This document shows positions 42,343-53,817 of a stretch of DNA of 64,000 nucleotides, piece by piece. The stretch comes from Catenaria anguillulae PL171 (taxonomy: Eukaryota; Blastocladiomycota; Blastocladiomycetes; Blastocladiales; Catenariaceae). The notes below the pieces were generated by a model. It was not told where the DNA came from. It saw only the letters and a list, made by a program, of their open reading frames with translations, and searched no databases. The first letter of the stretch is position 1. Every line of letters starts with the position of its first letter. Position numbers and translations under genes: made by a program. The DNA is taken from contig MCFL01000091.1 in NCBI GenBank assembly GCA_002102555.1, positions 1-64,000 on the forward strand. The letters run 5' to 3'.

Positions 42343-42740
42343 TCATTCGCACCATTCCAATAACTTCACGACTGTTCGCCATGAGCGAGGATGGTAGATT
42401 TTCAGGCTGGTTTGACGGGCATTGCGGTATGTTTTATTTGCACATGAGTCGCGACACACCTCGTTGACATCCATTACCAAATTGAACGAGAATCGTTGAC
42501 TCGGCGTGCGGCCAGCTGTTCGCAGGCGACGCGACTTATCTACGCGAAGCATTCCGCTCGAACCTGAGGAACCACCAATCAAGACGCGATTACGCCAAAT
42601 GAACTGGATATCTCGGCCACTTGTGCATATCGATGCGAGCTCGGAGCATGCCATCGGAAGGATGGACCGAGGACGTGCAAGTGCCGCGGTCAAGTACAAA
42701 AGCTCGGTCGGGAGCGAGGAAGCAAGGGTTTGCAGGTGGA
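42343..42740 (-). pseudogene. N-terminal relic of the F-box-like family
   Basis: The minus strand reads SLPTELLYLTAALARPRSIL followed by CTSGRDIQFIWRNRVLIGG, matching LPTELLYSVAALARSRSLI and TTGRTIAIAWRNSLLLWDG of the gene at 18664. After about 60 residues the similarity is lost (SRRLRTAGRTPSQRF) and the frame ends at 42343. No downstream domains were found. Confidence 0.55.
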
Positions 42741-43110
42741 ACAGGGGAAATGTTGTGGCCGCACGAAAGGTGGGCGCGATGGCGGCGCTCTGGCCGATGA
42801 TGCCGAAGCGGCAGACATTGTGCTGGTTATCATACTAGTACGAGCACATGCGATTGCATCGGGTGATTGCATTGAAAAGTAGGTTGTATTCAATCCGATG
42901 TTGTCGTTTGCTTCGCAGTACTTTAGGCAATCTATACCCATCCTATCAATCCACGGTAACCATGAACAGGGGTACATACTCAGGAACATCTCCGAGACTA
43001 GCCTCGTCGCACTTGCAAAACACACACGCCCGCCCTCCGTCCTACTCAGTTGGCAAGTGCAGCCGCCCACAATCGGAAATGCTCCGTGTATCCCGACAGC
43101 CTGCTGCAAT

Positions 43111-44546
43111 TCACTCATCCCCCTCGTCATCCATCCGTTGCCCGCCCGACCTTGCCGGATCTGCAAACGACATGTTCCACCTCAATCGCTGATTGATATT
43201 CGTCACCCACCGATCCTTACCCTCGAGCCTAGTCGCATCTGGTGTAATCACCGGCACCGGATCACCATACCCATGAATCTAAGGCAATGCACACACGCAA
43301 ACGTAAGTGTCCCTCAATCCATGATTCCAACCCGAAGGCCAGCACGTACATGAACCACATTATCTCTGGCCGCCAGCGTGCCGCGATACTTGCCGTCGAC
43401 CATGAGCTCGAGCGGCAAACACCTTGCTCGTTGCGCGGGTCGCATCGAAATGAGCGAGGTTTGCGGGAAAAACACGGGCCGAAACGACAGCGACAGTGGG
43501 CACACGGGTGTGAGGAGGATGCCGGGGACGGTTGGGTGGATGATGGGTCCGCCAGCAGAGAGCGAGTAGGCGGTGGAACCGGTTGGTGTGGCGATGATGA
43601 GTCTGCAAGTCGGGCGGTGGTGGTTAGACGCTATGCTACGAACTGAAGGCGAGGTGGGAATCAAATCAGCATACCCGTCAACAACCGCTTCCGTCATGAC
43701 TTGTCCATTCACACGGCACTCGATGTTCGCCAAGGACGGATGGCCCGCCCGGTGGACAAGTACCTCGTTCATGACTTGGAACCGCTGTGCGCCAGAGATG
43801 CTTCGGAGATGCTCGAGCATGGACTCGGGCGAGTCTTGGACCTTGGAATAAATGGCTGCCGTGTCCGAGTCGTTGGCGACTTGACAGACAAGTCGTTCGC
43901 GGTTGGACAAGGTTATAGGGCCATCGTAGATGCGGTTGAGGATGGACTTGTATTCGGATATCCCTACGACGTGCGATTCCGTAGTGAGTGACGCTGTCGC
44001 CAAAAGCAAACGGGTCAAATCAATCGTACGAAACGGCGGAAGAAAGTTTAGTGTGCCAAGCGAAAAGGATGCGACGGGCGGCACGGGACCTTGAAAGAGG
44101 GACGAGATGTGCAGCATGGTACCGTCGCCACCCAATCCTATCACGAGGTTGATTTCCTTGGATATGTTTCCGATATCTTGAGGCAGAAACGAAACACCAT
44201 GTCAACTCGTGACAAACCACCACCGCCGATACGAACGAGAACACACACCTCCAGGCGCAACCAAATCGCACAACCCAGCCAATTCCCACACATCATCATG
44301 ATTCTCCTCGGGCCGCTGGTGCGGTGGGCACACAGCCGAGGTCACTGCGCTCGCGCGCGGGACTTTCGGGTCCTCTGCCAGCAACTGCGTTCCTGGATGT
44401 TCCATGGCGATCCATTTGGCAATGTTGATGGCGTGGCGAAGCGCGGCGGGATCCCGGGGTTTGCGTACAATGAGAACTGTGGGTCGCGAAGAGAGTGGCG
44501 GCAGGACGGATTGGGCGGATGCCGCCGAGGAGAACCAGCGGCGCAT
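43111..44546 (-). CDS. NAD(H) kinase, mitochondrial (Pos5-like)
   Basis: Phosphorylates NAD(H) to NADP(H), the source of mitochondrial reducing power for antioxidant and iron-sulfur functions. Four exons (44546-44249, 44176-43675, 43602-43350, 43278-43111) with introns of 72, 72 and 71 nt; 406 residues. The N-terminus [20 protein letters not shown] is Arg/Ser/Ala-rich without acidic residues, a typical presequence. Conserved blocks: [19 protein letters not shown] (GGDG motif), [32 protein letters not shown] (NE motif), [20 protein letters not shown] (Gly-rich motif) and a C-terminal [11 protein letters not shown]. The assignment to the mitochondrial Pos5 branch rests on the presequence. The introns start GTGTGT, GTATGC and GTACGT. 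Confidence 0.9.
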
Positions 44547-45020
44547 GGTATGATAGCGATACAGAAGCGTTGAGGGGTCGATGATCGCGGACGTGGATCG
44601 CGAGCAAGGTTAAAGAGCGCTCGCGGAACTAGGTTAGGCTCTTGCTGTGATACTGAGTGTCCGTATGTGAATGCCAAGAGTTGCATTCGTGTACATCAAA
44701 GTAAATATTGACTTGCCATGCATTGTTGTGTGTTGCAATTGGATGCATGAAAAGATGTTTGCTCGGTGATGGATCAGCCAGCTGGATCGGCGGACCGCGT
44801 CACAGACCAGGTGCGAACAAGTCTGCGAACAAGTTGCTTTCGTTCGCACCAGACCATGTCGCCAGGAACTGACGGCTACCAGCACAATTGGGACGGCCCG
44901 CCGTCGTGACCTGGATATCGTTCGATAAATGGCTCTAGATAGCTGCCCCAAATTGGCTGGCAACCGTATGCAATCCCACCTTCGTCACACCCAAAGCGTT
45001 TCACATTTTTGATCCATCAT
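44547..45020. other. Intergenic between divergent genes
   Basis: Promoter region shared by the NAD kinase (minus) and the membrane-protein gene (plus). A near-tandem word TGCGAACAAGT occurs at about 44812 and 44824. No gene seen. Confidence 0.4.
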
Positions 45021-46188
45021 GGGCGTCTTTGGCAAAGTGCGTTGTCGCTCTCTTCATGAAGGATGAAAAACCACCGCGCTGACAATACTCGGATATCACA
45101 GAAAAAGGACAAGAAAGAGAAAGAAACAGGCGAACCCTCGCCCGCGCCGTCGACCAATGCGGACGGTCCACGCAGCCGCAGCCCATCCAACGTCGCAGCT
45201 GCTGTCCCTTTGCCCGATTCGCCCATCAAGCAGGGTGCCACGTTGACTGCGACCAATGCAGAAGTTCCCGTAAAGTCCTCCAAATCAGACAAAAAGGAGG
45301 AAAAGAAGGCTACGAAAAGCGGTGGCGGTGATGTGTCGATTACAGTTCCCACGCCGGCGGACGCGTATGGCGCGGATGACCCAAAGCATCCCATGCCGAC
45401 AAAGCCCAGGACCAGGTGTTGTTGCTTGTTTCACATGCCGACGTCGATTGTGCTGATGATTGTGCTGTTGCTCGTACGCATCTCCTTCTCTTGTCCGTCA
45501 GTCGTCCGGTCCATGTGGACTGTTCTCACCGAAGTCATGTGCGCAATAGTTCAACGACGTGTGGTTTGCATGGCATTCGATGAACCAGCGCGGTCAAGCG
45601 ACCGAAATCTTTGAATCGATGCGCACATCGTGGCAGCAGTCGGGAGCAACAGCCACCATGGCCGATTTCTTCCGGCTTCGAACGATTTTGGATGCCAACG
45701 TGATTGTGGCATTGGTAGACATGGTGTTTACGCTCATTGGGTTGGCCGGTGTTGATACGGTTCGTTTGTTTGGATCCTCAAGGAAACTGAAGACGGCAGA
45801 TGAAACTGACATCCTGGTACTTTCACCAGGAATCATTCAAACTCTTTGTTGTCTTCACATTCTGGAAAGCCGCGCAATTCTGCTACTCGGTGTCGACGTC
45901 GATTGTGACGCTCACGATTATGGAGCATCTCAAGGGCGAGGCCAATGGGACGGACAAGGCAAAGAAATTGCTGAATTGGGAGACCGGCGTATCGTTTGCG
46001 GGATTGGTGCTTGAGCTGTACTTTTTCATCTTCCTCTGGTATGTTTTTATCGGTGTCCTGCTTGTGACGAGCTATGGAAGGTCAAGAAATGCTGACAGCG
46101 CTATGCTTATGTATCGTATTACAGCATCTTTACCCACTACTTGCGCAAGCTCAACAACTGGAAAGCCGAGACAGGCAGGACCACTTGA
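45021..46188 (+). CDS. Multispanning membrane protein, unknown function
   Basis: Five inferred exons: 45021-45038 (MGVFGK), 45102-45473, 45550 to about 45750, 45800-46038 and 46125-46188, giving about 297 residues. A Lys/Glu- and Pro-rich cytosolic N-terminus (KKDKKEKETGEPSPAPS) precedes a CCC motif and the first membrane helix (SIVLMIVLLL). A loop with FNDVWFAWHSMNQRGQATEI leads to more hydrophobic helices: VIVALVDMVFTLIGLAG, LFVVFTFWKAAQFCYSVSTS and VSFAGLVLELYFFIFLC. The short tail is YLRKLNNWKAETGRTT. The third intron's donor is uncertain (45724 or 45751; the latter keeps the second helix). The layout of four helices with both termini cytosolic resembles small fungal endomembrane proteins, but I recognise no family. 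Confidence 0.7.
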
Positions 46189-46331
46189 ATATCGCGGACC
46201 CAGGATGTGATTGTCGAGTGTCAAACGGTTCATGTGAAAAGAAGCGAAGGCGTTTGACTCGAACTTCGGTAACTGTTGCTCTGCTTACGTTCAACACAGA
46301 AATAGAGACGAATCACTCGATAGATATACAA

Positions 46332-48396
46332 TTATTCGCTCATTACATCTTCTTCGTCTTCACCCACCTCTGGAGCTCGGTCGCGCGCAACCGTAAGAAT
46401 CAACTTGCCACTCTCGCTTACACCGGCCAAAAGCATTGCCACTCCACCCTCGTCCTCGTCGTCTCCATCATAATCCTCATCACTCTCGCATCCGGCCACA
46501 TGCGCAAACCTCACTTTTGTCCGTTCGTCATCCATATCCATTGACTCGGCATGCTCGTCACCCATATCAAACGGTACAGCAACACACATCCGGACCAACT
46601 CGCCAGCAACTTCCTTTCCCATGGCCTTGCGCGTCCACACTACCGGTCCCGGCCCTTGCTTTCGGGTTCCCGTCCCCGATGAATACCTGTCAAGAAAGTC
46701 GGCCGTGGGCGTCACAACCGACGCAAGCGTGCGTGCAGCCACACCATGTGCATCCTCGTCCGATGACGAGTCTTCTAGGGTCATTGCATGTTGCAAAGCG
46801 GCGCGCGTGCGATCGCGCAAAATGTGCAAAGTGCGCACAAGGTTCCAAACAGCCATAGCACCCGTACCCGTGCCGAGCGCCAGGTACGGGTAGGTGAATG
46901 AGAGTTTGAAAAACCAAAGGTTATGTGCTGGGTACGTCAGGATGGCGAGTATGGGCGGGCGTGGGCCTCGTTCCTGTTCAACGTTGAGAAAATGAGGTCA
47001 ACCTCAAGACATACTTTAGAAAAAGTGCCAGGACATGCCTCGACATCGGCATTCAACTCCGAATGTGTAGCCCATGCTGGCCGGTCGCCGTTAGCCTCCC
47101 CGCCGTCCACCTCGACCGCCTCGATCACCATATCCGCTAACGGCCGCGTCTCGACCCGCCACACAACCGCCTCGCCATCGACTGACTTTGACACCACTGA
47201 CATGCCGCCGTCCTCATCCTCATCACCCACAAACGCGACCCCATCCACATAATTGGCATGCGGCCACTGCGTCCACCACGTACACCGATCCATCCTGACC
47301 TCGCCACCCTCGCCCTCGCCAACCCTGTCGGGCACCCGCCATACGCGCACCGCACAATCCGCACCTCCGCTCACGACCCACCTACCGCTCGGATGCACAC
47401 TCGCACACAAGACCTGACCTTGATGCCCGTCCACCCCGCCCATCACAAGCACAGATCGCCCAAGGTGCAAGTCGACAATGCGCACGGTGCGGTCTTTACA
47501 CGCAACAAGTACCCACTCTGGCCGTCCAGGGTACGCCTGAATGTCATTGACATCCCCGCCGACTCCTGCACGCACCACGCGCACGTGTGCTTGCAAGTGC
47601 ACGTTGAACACGTGCAAGTATCCCGCGTGCCCGCCAGTCACGCACACAATGTGGCCGGGTGCCCCGAGCGGGCCCGTGTATGTTGTCGGAAGCGTAAAGA
47701 GGCACAGTGTGTAGAGGGATTCGTTCGCGCGGCGGCGGCGGCCGCCGCCGCCGTGCCCAGCGCTTGCCAGGAGTGGGTGATCTGGAATGAGAAACCCGGC
47801 GTGAAAGGCGCATCCGGACGCATCGGCTCGGCGGCCGCACGGGTCCACCTCGTCCGACTCGGGGTCAACCTCAGTCGAGGGCACCAGATCCACGGGCGTC
47901 CATTCAACGAGCAGCTGTGTGTGCAAGTTGGATACGCGCGTGCGTTGGGGCTTGTGGCGCGTATGGTCGTCGTCGGCAAGTCGTACGAGATACACCCAGA
48001 GTTTGTCGCCGGCTGCCGCAACGAGCATTTGGCGTGGGCCGATGGCCAGGGCTTGGATGGCATAAATGGGGTGGTCGCTGAGCTGGGAGAAGAGAACAAG
48101 GTGCGAGTGAGTCCAGTAGGCAATGGCGGTACATGGGACAGTCGCACCTTTAGCGTCACCGGTGTATATGCAAGCATTGTCGGATGAATCTTGGCTCCAA
48201 AACCAATTGTGATCACTGAACAATGGGACAGTCTGGGCCGGGACGGACGTGCGAGGATTGACTTGGGGAGGACGGCGACTGCGAAGAGCTGACTGGTCCT
48301 TACCGAGGGCGACAATTGCTCTGGCTGATTTTTGAGGCTTTCTTTACATCGAGTGTATGGTGCCATTGTGAACAGTGAATTTGCTGCCGCGGCCAT
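46332..48396 (-). CDS. EED: Polycomb EED/ESC WD40 protein (PRC2 subunit)
   Basis: WD40 beta-propeller most like EED/ESC, the PRC2 subunit that binds trimethyl-lysine on histone H3 and activates the H3K27 methyltransferase. Three exons (48396-48304, 48082-47015, 46973-46332); introns of 221 and 41 nt; 600 residues. The first intron has a canonical GTAAGG donor; splicing joins CKESLKNQPEQLSPS to LSDHPIYAIQALAIGP, matching the family's first blade. Diagnostic blocks: VLVACKDRTVRIVDLHLGRS, VMGGVDGHQGQVLCASVHPS (human: GGVEGHRDEVLS), SGGADCAVRVWRV, PHANYVDGVAFVGD (human: HRNYVDCVRWLGD), VVSKSVDGEAVVWRVE and LALGTGTGAMAVWNLV. The C-terminus adds about 150 acidic residues. The aromatic-cage residues were not verified. 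Another WD40 class is possible, but the blade order and the GGVxGH and NYVD motifs are hard to match elsewhere. Confidence 0.8.
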
Positions 48397-48403
48397 GTTG
48401 TCC

Positions 48404-49461
48404 GACGACAGCTGTTTGTCGACGATGGACTGCCGTAAACCATACAAAGGAAATAAAGATGATATTGACCTTCAGACAACATGTCTATTACAGTACTTAT
48501 CGGTTGACCAATGTTACCATCGTCTTGCGACAACATTCGCACTCGCAACCCACGCCCAATATCAACCAAGCCAAGGGAACAAGAAAAGGAGGTGGGACGG
48601 TGACGAAGACGGACTGAACAAATGGACAAAACAACAAGACCTGAGCTGAGCTGGTAAACGATGACGTGGGCTGTGTCTGGAACGTGATTGTCGTGTAGGC
48701 CATGAATCACAAGGTCAAATCAAGGACGAAAACAGGATGGCCAGTGGATCGGAAAGCAGCATGAGCGGCGCACTCAAAGTGAGTGGACCAAGTGCAGCGG
48801 CAAGCAAAATCGATCTGGAGCGGGCGCTGGCGAGGGCGAGGGCGGATGAGGGCCTGGGATTAAGCAAGCACGTCATCAAGACACGCAGCGTGGGCAAGGC
48901 GGGGCAGACAGGGGCATGGTACAAGTGACCAAACAGTTGAGGGGAGAAGGCGTCAGCCGCCAACAGCGGCGCGAGAGCAAGGGGCAGGGGACGGATGGGG
49001 GCAGAGGGAGAGCCGTTGTGGGGCGAAACAGGGAGAAGTTGTGAGCGAGGGGTGAGGAGAGAAAAACAGGAAACAGGCAAGCATGCGGGTATCCAAGGCG
49101 GAACAAAGGTGAGAGGACGGCAAAGAGGAGCAGCGTGAACAATTACTTGGAAAGGGACAAAAAGGAACAGGAAGGTAATGACTGGCATCTTGAAGGGATC
49201 CAACAGGCGCGAGAAAGAAGAGGGCAAGAGTTGCGTAAGGTAAAAGAGGAGGGGGAGGAAAGGAGCAAGAATCTCACAAGCGGAATCGCCAGACACGCCA
49301 ACACTACGAGGGGACAAGAAAAAAGGGGGGTCGAGGAGGGACGAGGAAAAGTGAAAAACAAAAAGAGTACAGCAAATGGAGAGATTCAAACAATCGCACA
49401 TACACGGCGCTCAAAAAGCGAGAATCCACACCAACATGATCCATTTCGGACGTAAATTTAT
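48404..49461. other. Intergenic, purine-rich on the plus strand
   Basis: From about 48720 to 49400 the plus strand is strongly A/G-rich, which creates long open frames on both strands with simple composition. It is probably the 3' untranslated region of the DEAD-box gene on the minus strand (pyrimidine-rich in sense). No supported gene. Confidence 0.45.
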
Positions 49462-50994
49462 CTACGCATCCCTCCTGGGTTGCTGCACCTCGCGCCTCGG
49501 CGCGTGATACGTGCCGCTCGTCGGCGACTTTGGCCCATCCCTCGCTCCACCGCTCCCGCCACCGCCACCTGCAGCATTGGCGCCGTGATACCTGCGCCCA
49601 CCGCCATCCCTGTCCCTGTTGTCATACGTGCGATATCCACCCGAATGATGCGCGGGAGGCATGGCCGGTTGCTGAACAGGATCCTTTTCGGGCTTTTGCG
49701 GCTCCTCATCGAGCATGTCGGGCGCCACGTACAGCGACTTGTCAATGGTGGACGGAATGGGAGAAATTTCGGTGCCGAGCTCGGTCTCGATGCGGTACAG
49801 ATTGAAGCGGTCCTCGTACGTCAACAAATTGATGGCCACACCCAAGTGCCCGTAGCGGCCCGAACGGCCGATACGATGCAAGTACGTCTCGGTGTTTTTC
49901 GGGAAATCAAAGTTGATGACCACGTTGACGGCTTGAATGTCGATACCGCGCGTGAGCAAGTCGGAACAAACGAGATTGCGGCACACGCCCGCGCGAAAGT
50001 CGTGGAACACGCGGTTACGGTGCGCCTGCGGCATGCGCGCGTGGATAAAGAAGCACGAGTAGCCGAGCTCGGTGATCTTTTTCGCGAGCAGTTCGACGCG
50101 GTTGGTCGAATTGCAAAAGATGATGGACTGGTTGATTTGCAGCTTGGAAAAGAGCGTGTTGAGGCAGTGCACCTTTTGGCGCTCCTCCACAAACGCATAG
50201 TATTGGGTCACGCCCTTGAGAGTCAGGTCGTCCATGAGGTTGATCTCGTACGGATCGTGCAGCCACTTGTCCTTGAACGTCTTGACGGTGATCGGGAACG
50301 TGGCAGAAAAGAGCATAAGCTGCCTGTCCTTGGGCAGGAAGCCAAGCAAAGACTCAATCACGGGCTCAAACTCGGTCGACAGCAACTTGTCGGCTTCGTC
50401 CATGACAAACGTCGTGCACTCGTCCAATTGCGCCACACCCTTGCCCGCCAAATCCAGTAAACGCCCCGGGGTACCGACGAGAATGTGGACCGTGTCCTGC
50501 AAACGCATAATGTCCTCCTTCAACAGCGTGCCACCCGTCGACACCATGACCTGAATGCCCAAGTGCTTACCAAGCGTCTTGCACACCTGCGACGTTTGCA
50601 ATGCCAATTCGCGCGTCGGCACCAAAATCACGGCCTGAATCTTTGCCTTTGCCGTGTTGACCTTTTCGAGCGTCGGAATCACAAATGCAGCCGTCTTGCC
50701 CGTGCCATTCTTTGCACGCGCCAAAATGTCACGTCCGGCAAGCGCCAAGGGAATGGCCTCTTCTTGGATGGGCGAGGGCTTTTCGAACCCGGCTTCAAAA
50801 ATGCCCATGAGCAGCTCGCGCTTGAGGTAGTAGTCTTCAAACTCGTTACCCTTGGTCGCCAGCACGTCCTCGGTTTGCGGGCGGTTGTCCTTTTTCGGCC
50901 GATGCAGGCTGCGCTTCCAGTCGGCTTCCGACGTTGGCGACGTCATGTCGTCGGCAGCGGCACCGGCTGATTCGGAGGCGTCTTGCAGCGACAT
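49462..50994 (-). CDS. DHH1: DEAD-box RNA helicase Dhh1/DDX6
   Basis: Cytoplasmic helicase of P-bodies that represses translation and promotes mRNA decapping. 510 residues, intronless from the ATG at 50994. The Dhh1 signature [20 protein letters not shown] precedes [20 protein letters not shown] and the Q motif [10 protein letters not shown]. The helicase motifs follow: AKNGTGKT (I), PTRELALQ (Ia), GTPGRLLDL (Ib), VMDEADKLL (II, DEAD), LFSATFP (III), [17 protein letters not shown] (IV), [11 protein letters not shown] (V) and [13 protein letters not shown] (VI). The C-terminal 90 residues are Gly/Arg/Pro-rich. A possible 26-nt first exon (51215-51190) with an intron 51189-51086 would add a Ser/Arg-rich N-terminus in frame (MSRSSQSTR joined to [11 protein letters not shown]); I keep the internal ATG as the conservative start. 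Confidence 0.95.
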   Translation of the reverse strand: MSLQDASESAGAAADDMTSPTSEADWKRSLHRPKKDNRPQTEDVLATKGNEFEDYYLKRELLMGIFEAGFEKPSPIQEEAIPLALAGRDILARAKNGTGKTAAFVIPTLEKVNTAKAKIQAVILVPTRELALQTSQVCKTLGKHLGIQVMVSTGGTLLKEDIMRLQDTVHILVGTPGRLLDLAGKGVAQLDECTTFVMDEADKLLSTEFEPVIESLLGFLPKDRQLMLFSATFPITVKTFKDKWLHDPYEINLMDDLTLKGVTQYYAFVEERQKVHCLNTLFSKLQINQSIIFCNSTNRVELLAKKITELGYSCFFIHARMPQAHRNRVFHDFRAGVCRNLVCSDLLTRGIDIQAVNVVINFDFPKNTETYLHRIGRSGRYGHLGVAINLLTYEDRFNLYRIETELGTEISPIPSTIDKSLYVAPDMLDEEPQKPEKDPVQQPAMPPAHHSGGYRTYDNRDRDGGGRRYHGANAAGGGGGSGGARDGPKSPTSGTYHAPRREVQQPRRDA

Positions 50995-51215
50995 GTTGGC
51001 GAGCGCGCCGTTGAGTTGTGTATCGTCGCGTCTGGACGACGAGGATGCTGGTCCAGCAGAGTCGCCGTTGTTGATCTTGGAAGAGCTGTTTCAATGACCC
51101 AGTAGGGCAGACGCAAGAGACGTAGAGGAAGCGTTGAGCATTTGGTGGTGCGACTCGGATGTGGCGATGATCAAGTGAGCGGGTAGTACCGTGTTGATTG
51201 AGAAGACCGGCTCAT

Positions 51216-52464
51216 GATGATTGAATGAATGAAATTGCGAGATTGCAATTGCAGAGGCGAGGGGAGCAGAAGAAAAGTGTACAAGTCAAATCACTCAAAG
51301 GCCGGACTAGGGCGGAATGATTTGGATGGAGGTAGAGAGGGATGGGGAAGAAGAAGGAGAAGTGGAAATAGGTGCGGTACGACTGTTGTTGTAATCAAGC
51401 TGGAGACATGTTGGGCGATCGGATCAGCAGCAGTTCCAAGTCAGTCTCAAGTCAAGATTGACGTGGATGAGACGAAGAGGAAGAAGAAGAAGCGGACCAG
51501 AGCCGTTGATGAGAAAGAGCTGGAGCGCGCGCAAATGTACGAACGGGGTTGCGCTGAATGAGGGCGGTGGCAGACACACTGAATCAAGGAGCGTGTGTGT
51601 GCAAAGTTGTGTTGTGTGTTGGGGGGACGGCGGCGGAGTGATGGCCAGAGGACGAGGCGGTGATGGCAGCGGGCGAGTGATTTGTGGGCAGGAATGTGTG
51701 GCAGCTGCACCGGACAGTGTGTTGCAGTGTGTTGGATGAGGCAGAGTGTCAAGGCCCAATGAGTAAAGACGGCGGCGTCGTCAGATGTTTTGTTTTGTGA
51801 CCAACTGTTGAAAGCCAATCAATCTAGGAAAGAGAAAAAAAAATTGAACAAGGGATCTGCGTCGGAGAGATCGGCAGCCCACCGACCGCTTGCGTCTTGC
51901 TTCCAAAATTGCTTCCCAGAGAGTTCCTCGACCGAAGTCAAGAAGGCAAGATGAACAGGCGTGTCTCGCAGACAGAGAGTGTGTCACCGCTTGGCGCTGG
52001 TGCAGCCAGTGCGCTGCGGAAGTGACCATGGATGGGACCTATGAGATCGATGTATGGCGGAATGAATCTCCTTGCAAGCTGCCTCTGAACCTCCGTTGCG
52101 AAGCCGAGAGTAATATACCTCCCAGTCTTCAAGATATTCTGTCACGCACCGCACGGTACTTCGTCGGATCAGGCCACATTTCACTTCGCTCCGCGACAAT
52201 CATTGTGTCGGACGCATACACATTCATTCAGTGCCGCGTGCCAAGCACCCGCTGCTGGTTCAGTTCCTACATACTGGTGCCCGAGCAAGTATTCGGCCGT
52301 CGTGTGATATCTCACCAGCGTCCTTCAGCACTACTGGCTGTCCTTCCTTTTCCGGAAAGTGTGGCGCTTGGGCTCACCCACCGTTTAGCCGTCTTGTCTC
52401 ACATTGTCTCGCAGCCTCAGGCAGCCTACTGGCTTTGATTACCAACCTGTTGCCTTGAGTCACC
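51216..52464. other. Intergenic, no firm gene
   Basis: About 1.2 kb. A plus-strand open frame at 51890-52438 has no recognised motif and ordinary composition. A purine-rich tract (51330-51530) adjoins the Dhh1 5' end. Confidence 0.35.
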
Positions 52465-53817
52465 ATGACGACCACTGCTTCACCTTCATCACAATCCGTT
52501 CCACATGCCTTGCACTCGCTCGGCTGCTCGCAGCACTCATGCATGATGACTTGTGCCGCAAACGCATTCGGGATCCTGCTTACACACCTTGCCGCAATTC
52601 CGCCTGATCCTATCCAGTCGCATGGCAATTTCTGCCCACCTGGACTGTTTGCCTCTCATTCTTGTCCTTCACCGCCTCCAGTTTCTGGCGACCGATGCGA
52701 CTACTCGCGTCCCGTTGCTTCACCACACCCAATGCATCCACCAGACAGAACCGCTCCGTGGCCAGAATGGGATCAGTGGCTGTCTGACGTTGTCCCACCG
52801 GATCATTCCGAACCGAATTCCTCGGCACCGGTTTCGGCAACGGGTCCTTGCACTCAGACGATTGGGACGCAAACATCTGTGACGCGTGTCCCAATGGATA
52901 CGGCCAACCCTGGTTTGTCTGTTCTGGATACGATTGGATCTCGTTGGGTAATGTTCTCGTTTCTCATCTTGCTTATTGCGCCTTATTCCCGTCCAGAAAC
53001 CGCTCAGCGCACAACTCAATCCGCCGCAACGCCGCCTGCAACGGACGACACATCGTGCACGGCTGCGGAACTCGTCCAGGTCATTTCCAGCCAAGAGCGC
53101 ACCATTCTTGACCTCGAATCCAAGTGCAAGGCGCTCACAGAGCAGCTCAAGTTGGCTCAACAGCAGAACAAGGAGCGTTTCGACCAGCTCAGCGCCGAGC
53201 TGACTCAGGCTCTGCAGGATAGGGCGGTTGCCGCTAGCTCGGCCCACGATGCCTCAGTTGCTGCTGGCGAAGCGCTCAATGCCGTCTCAAGCATGTATCA
53301 GCAAGTCGCAGCCGTTGCCAGTTCGATCCAACCAAAGCGGTCGAAACGCTCGCGCAAGGCGAGTGCCATGTCGCCGCATCCGTTCCCGACTGTCTCTCAA
53401 GCATCGGCAAATGGACCACCTGATCCATTTTGTTCTACGACACACGGATTATTGCGTCCAGCTCAATCGACGCACGACCCACAAGTCTCGCCTGCCAATC
53501 CATCTATTGCTTCACCTGTTTCGACGTCCACACTTTCGTCGTCTTGGGGCATCCTTGAACCCAATCCGTCACCTGTCCCCGTTTCCAGTCGTCCACCCAC
53601 CTCTGATTCGCTTTGCCCGACACCTCCTCCATATCCACCATTACCAACCGCTCGCCCTTCCTCGCAACAACCCCCAACCACGCTTCCGATCCATCCACCG
53701 CCCGGTTCACCACCCCTCTCCACATTCACACGTGCATATTGGCCAGCAAGTGCCACGCTTGGCCTCGGACTGGCACAATCGAAGCCTGGCACGGCTAGCC
53801 ATTTACCCCACAAGTAA
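52465..53817 (+). CDS. Coiled-coil protein with Pro/Ser-rich tail, unknown function
   Basis: Open frame of 450 codons. The supported core is a coiled coil near residues 195-255, AELVQVISSQERTILDLESK onward through LTEQLKLAQQQNKERFDQLS. A basic patch KRSKRSRKAS and a long Pro/Ser/Thr-rich tail with Ser-Pro sites follow. The N-terminal 190 residues are Pro-rich and less convincing. A GTAATG...GTCCAG stretch (52948-52996, 49 nt) could be an intron, but removing it would change frame, so the true start may lie in another upstream frame or at the internal ATG near 52892. Unrecognised; possibly cytoskeletal or centrosomal on composition alone. Confidence 0.5.
   Translation: MTTTASPSSQSVPHALHSLGCSQHSCMMTCAANAFGILLTHLAAIPPDPIQSHGNFCPPGLFASHSCPSPPPVSGDRCDYSRPVASPHPMHPPDRTAPWPEWDQWLSDVVPPDHSEPNSSAPVSATGPCTQTIGTQTSVTRVPMDTANPGLSVLDTIGSRWVMFSFLILLIAPYSRPETAQRTTQSAATPPATDDTSCTAAELVQVISSQERTILDLESKCKALTEQLKLAQQQNKERFDQLSAELTQALQDRAVAASSAHDASVAAGEALNAVSSMYQQVAAVASSIQPKRSKRSRKASAMSPHPFPTVSQASANGPPDPFCSTTHGLLRPAQSTHDPQVSPANPSIASPVSTSTLSSSWGILEPNPSPVPVSSRPPTSDSLCPTPPPYPPLPTARPSSQQPPTTLPIHPPPGSPPLSTFTRAYWPASATLGLGLAQSKPGTASHLPHK

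Noticed and set aside
45063-45614. Single-exon 183-codon gene
   Set aside because: Its last 45 codons read through an intron (45474-45549); the spliced five-exon model keeps the membrane helices and a better end.
47258-48187. 309-codon plus-strand open frame
   Set aside because: Antisense to the EED WD40 gene.
48715-49401. 228-codon hydrophobic minus-strand frame
   Set aside because: Comes from a purine-rich plus-strand tract; Leu/Pro/Ser composition without true membrane periodicity or homology. More likely the Dhh1 3' untranslated region.
49480-50460. 326-codon plus-strand open frame
   Set aside because: Lies entirely antisense to the Dhh1 helicase, whose motifs are unmistakable.
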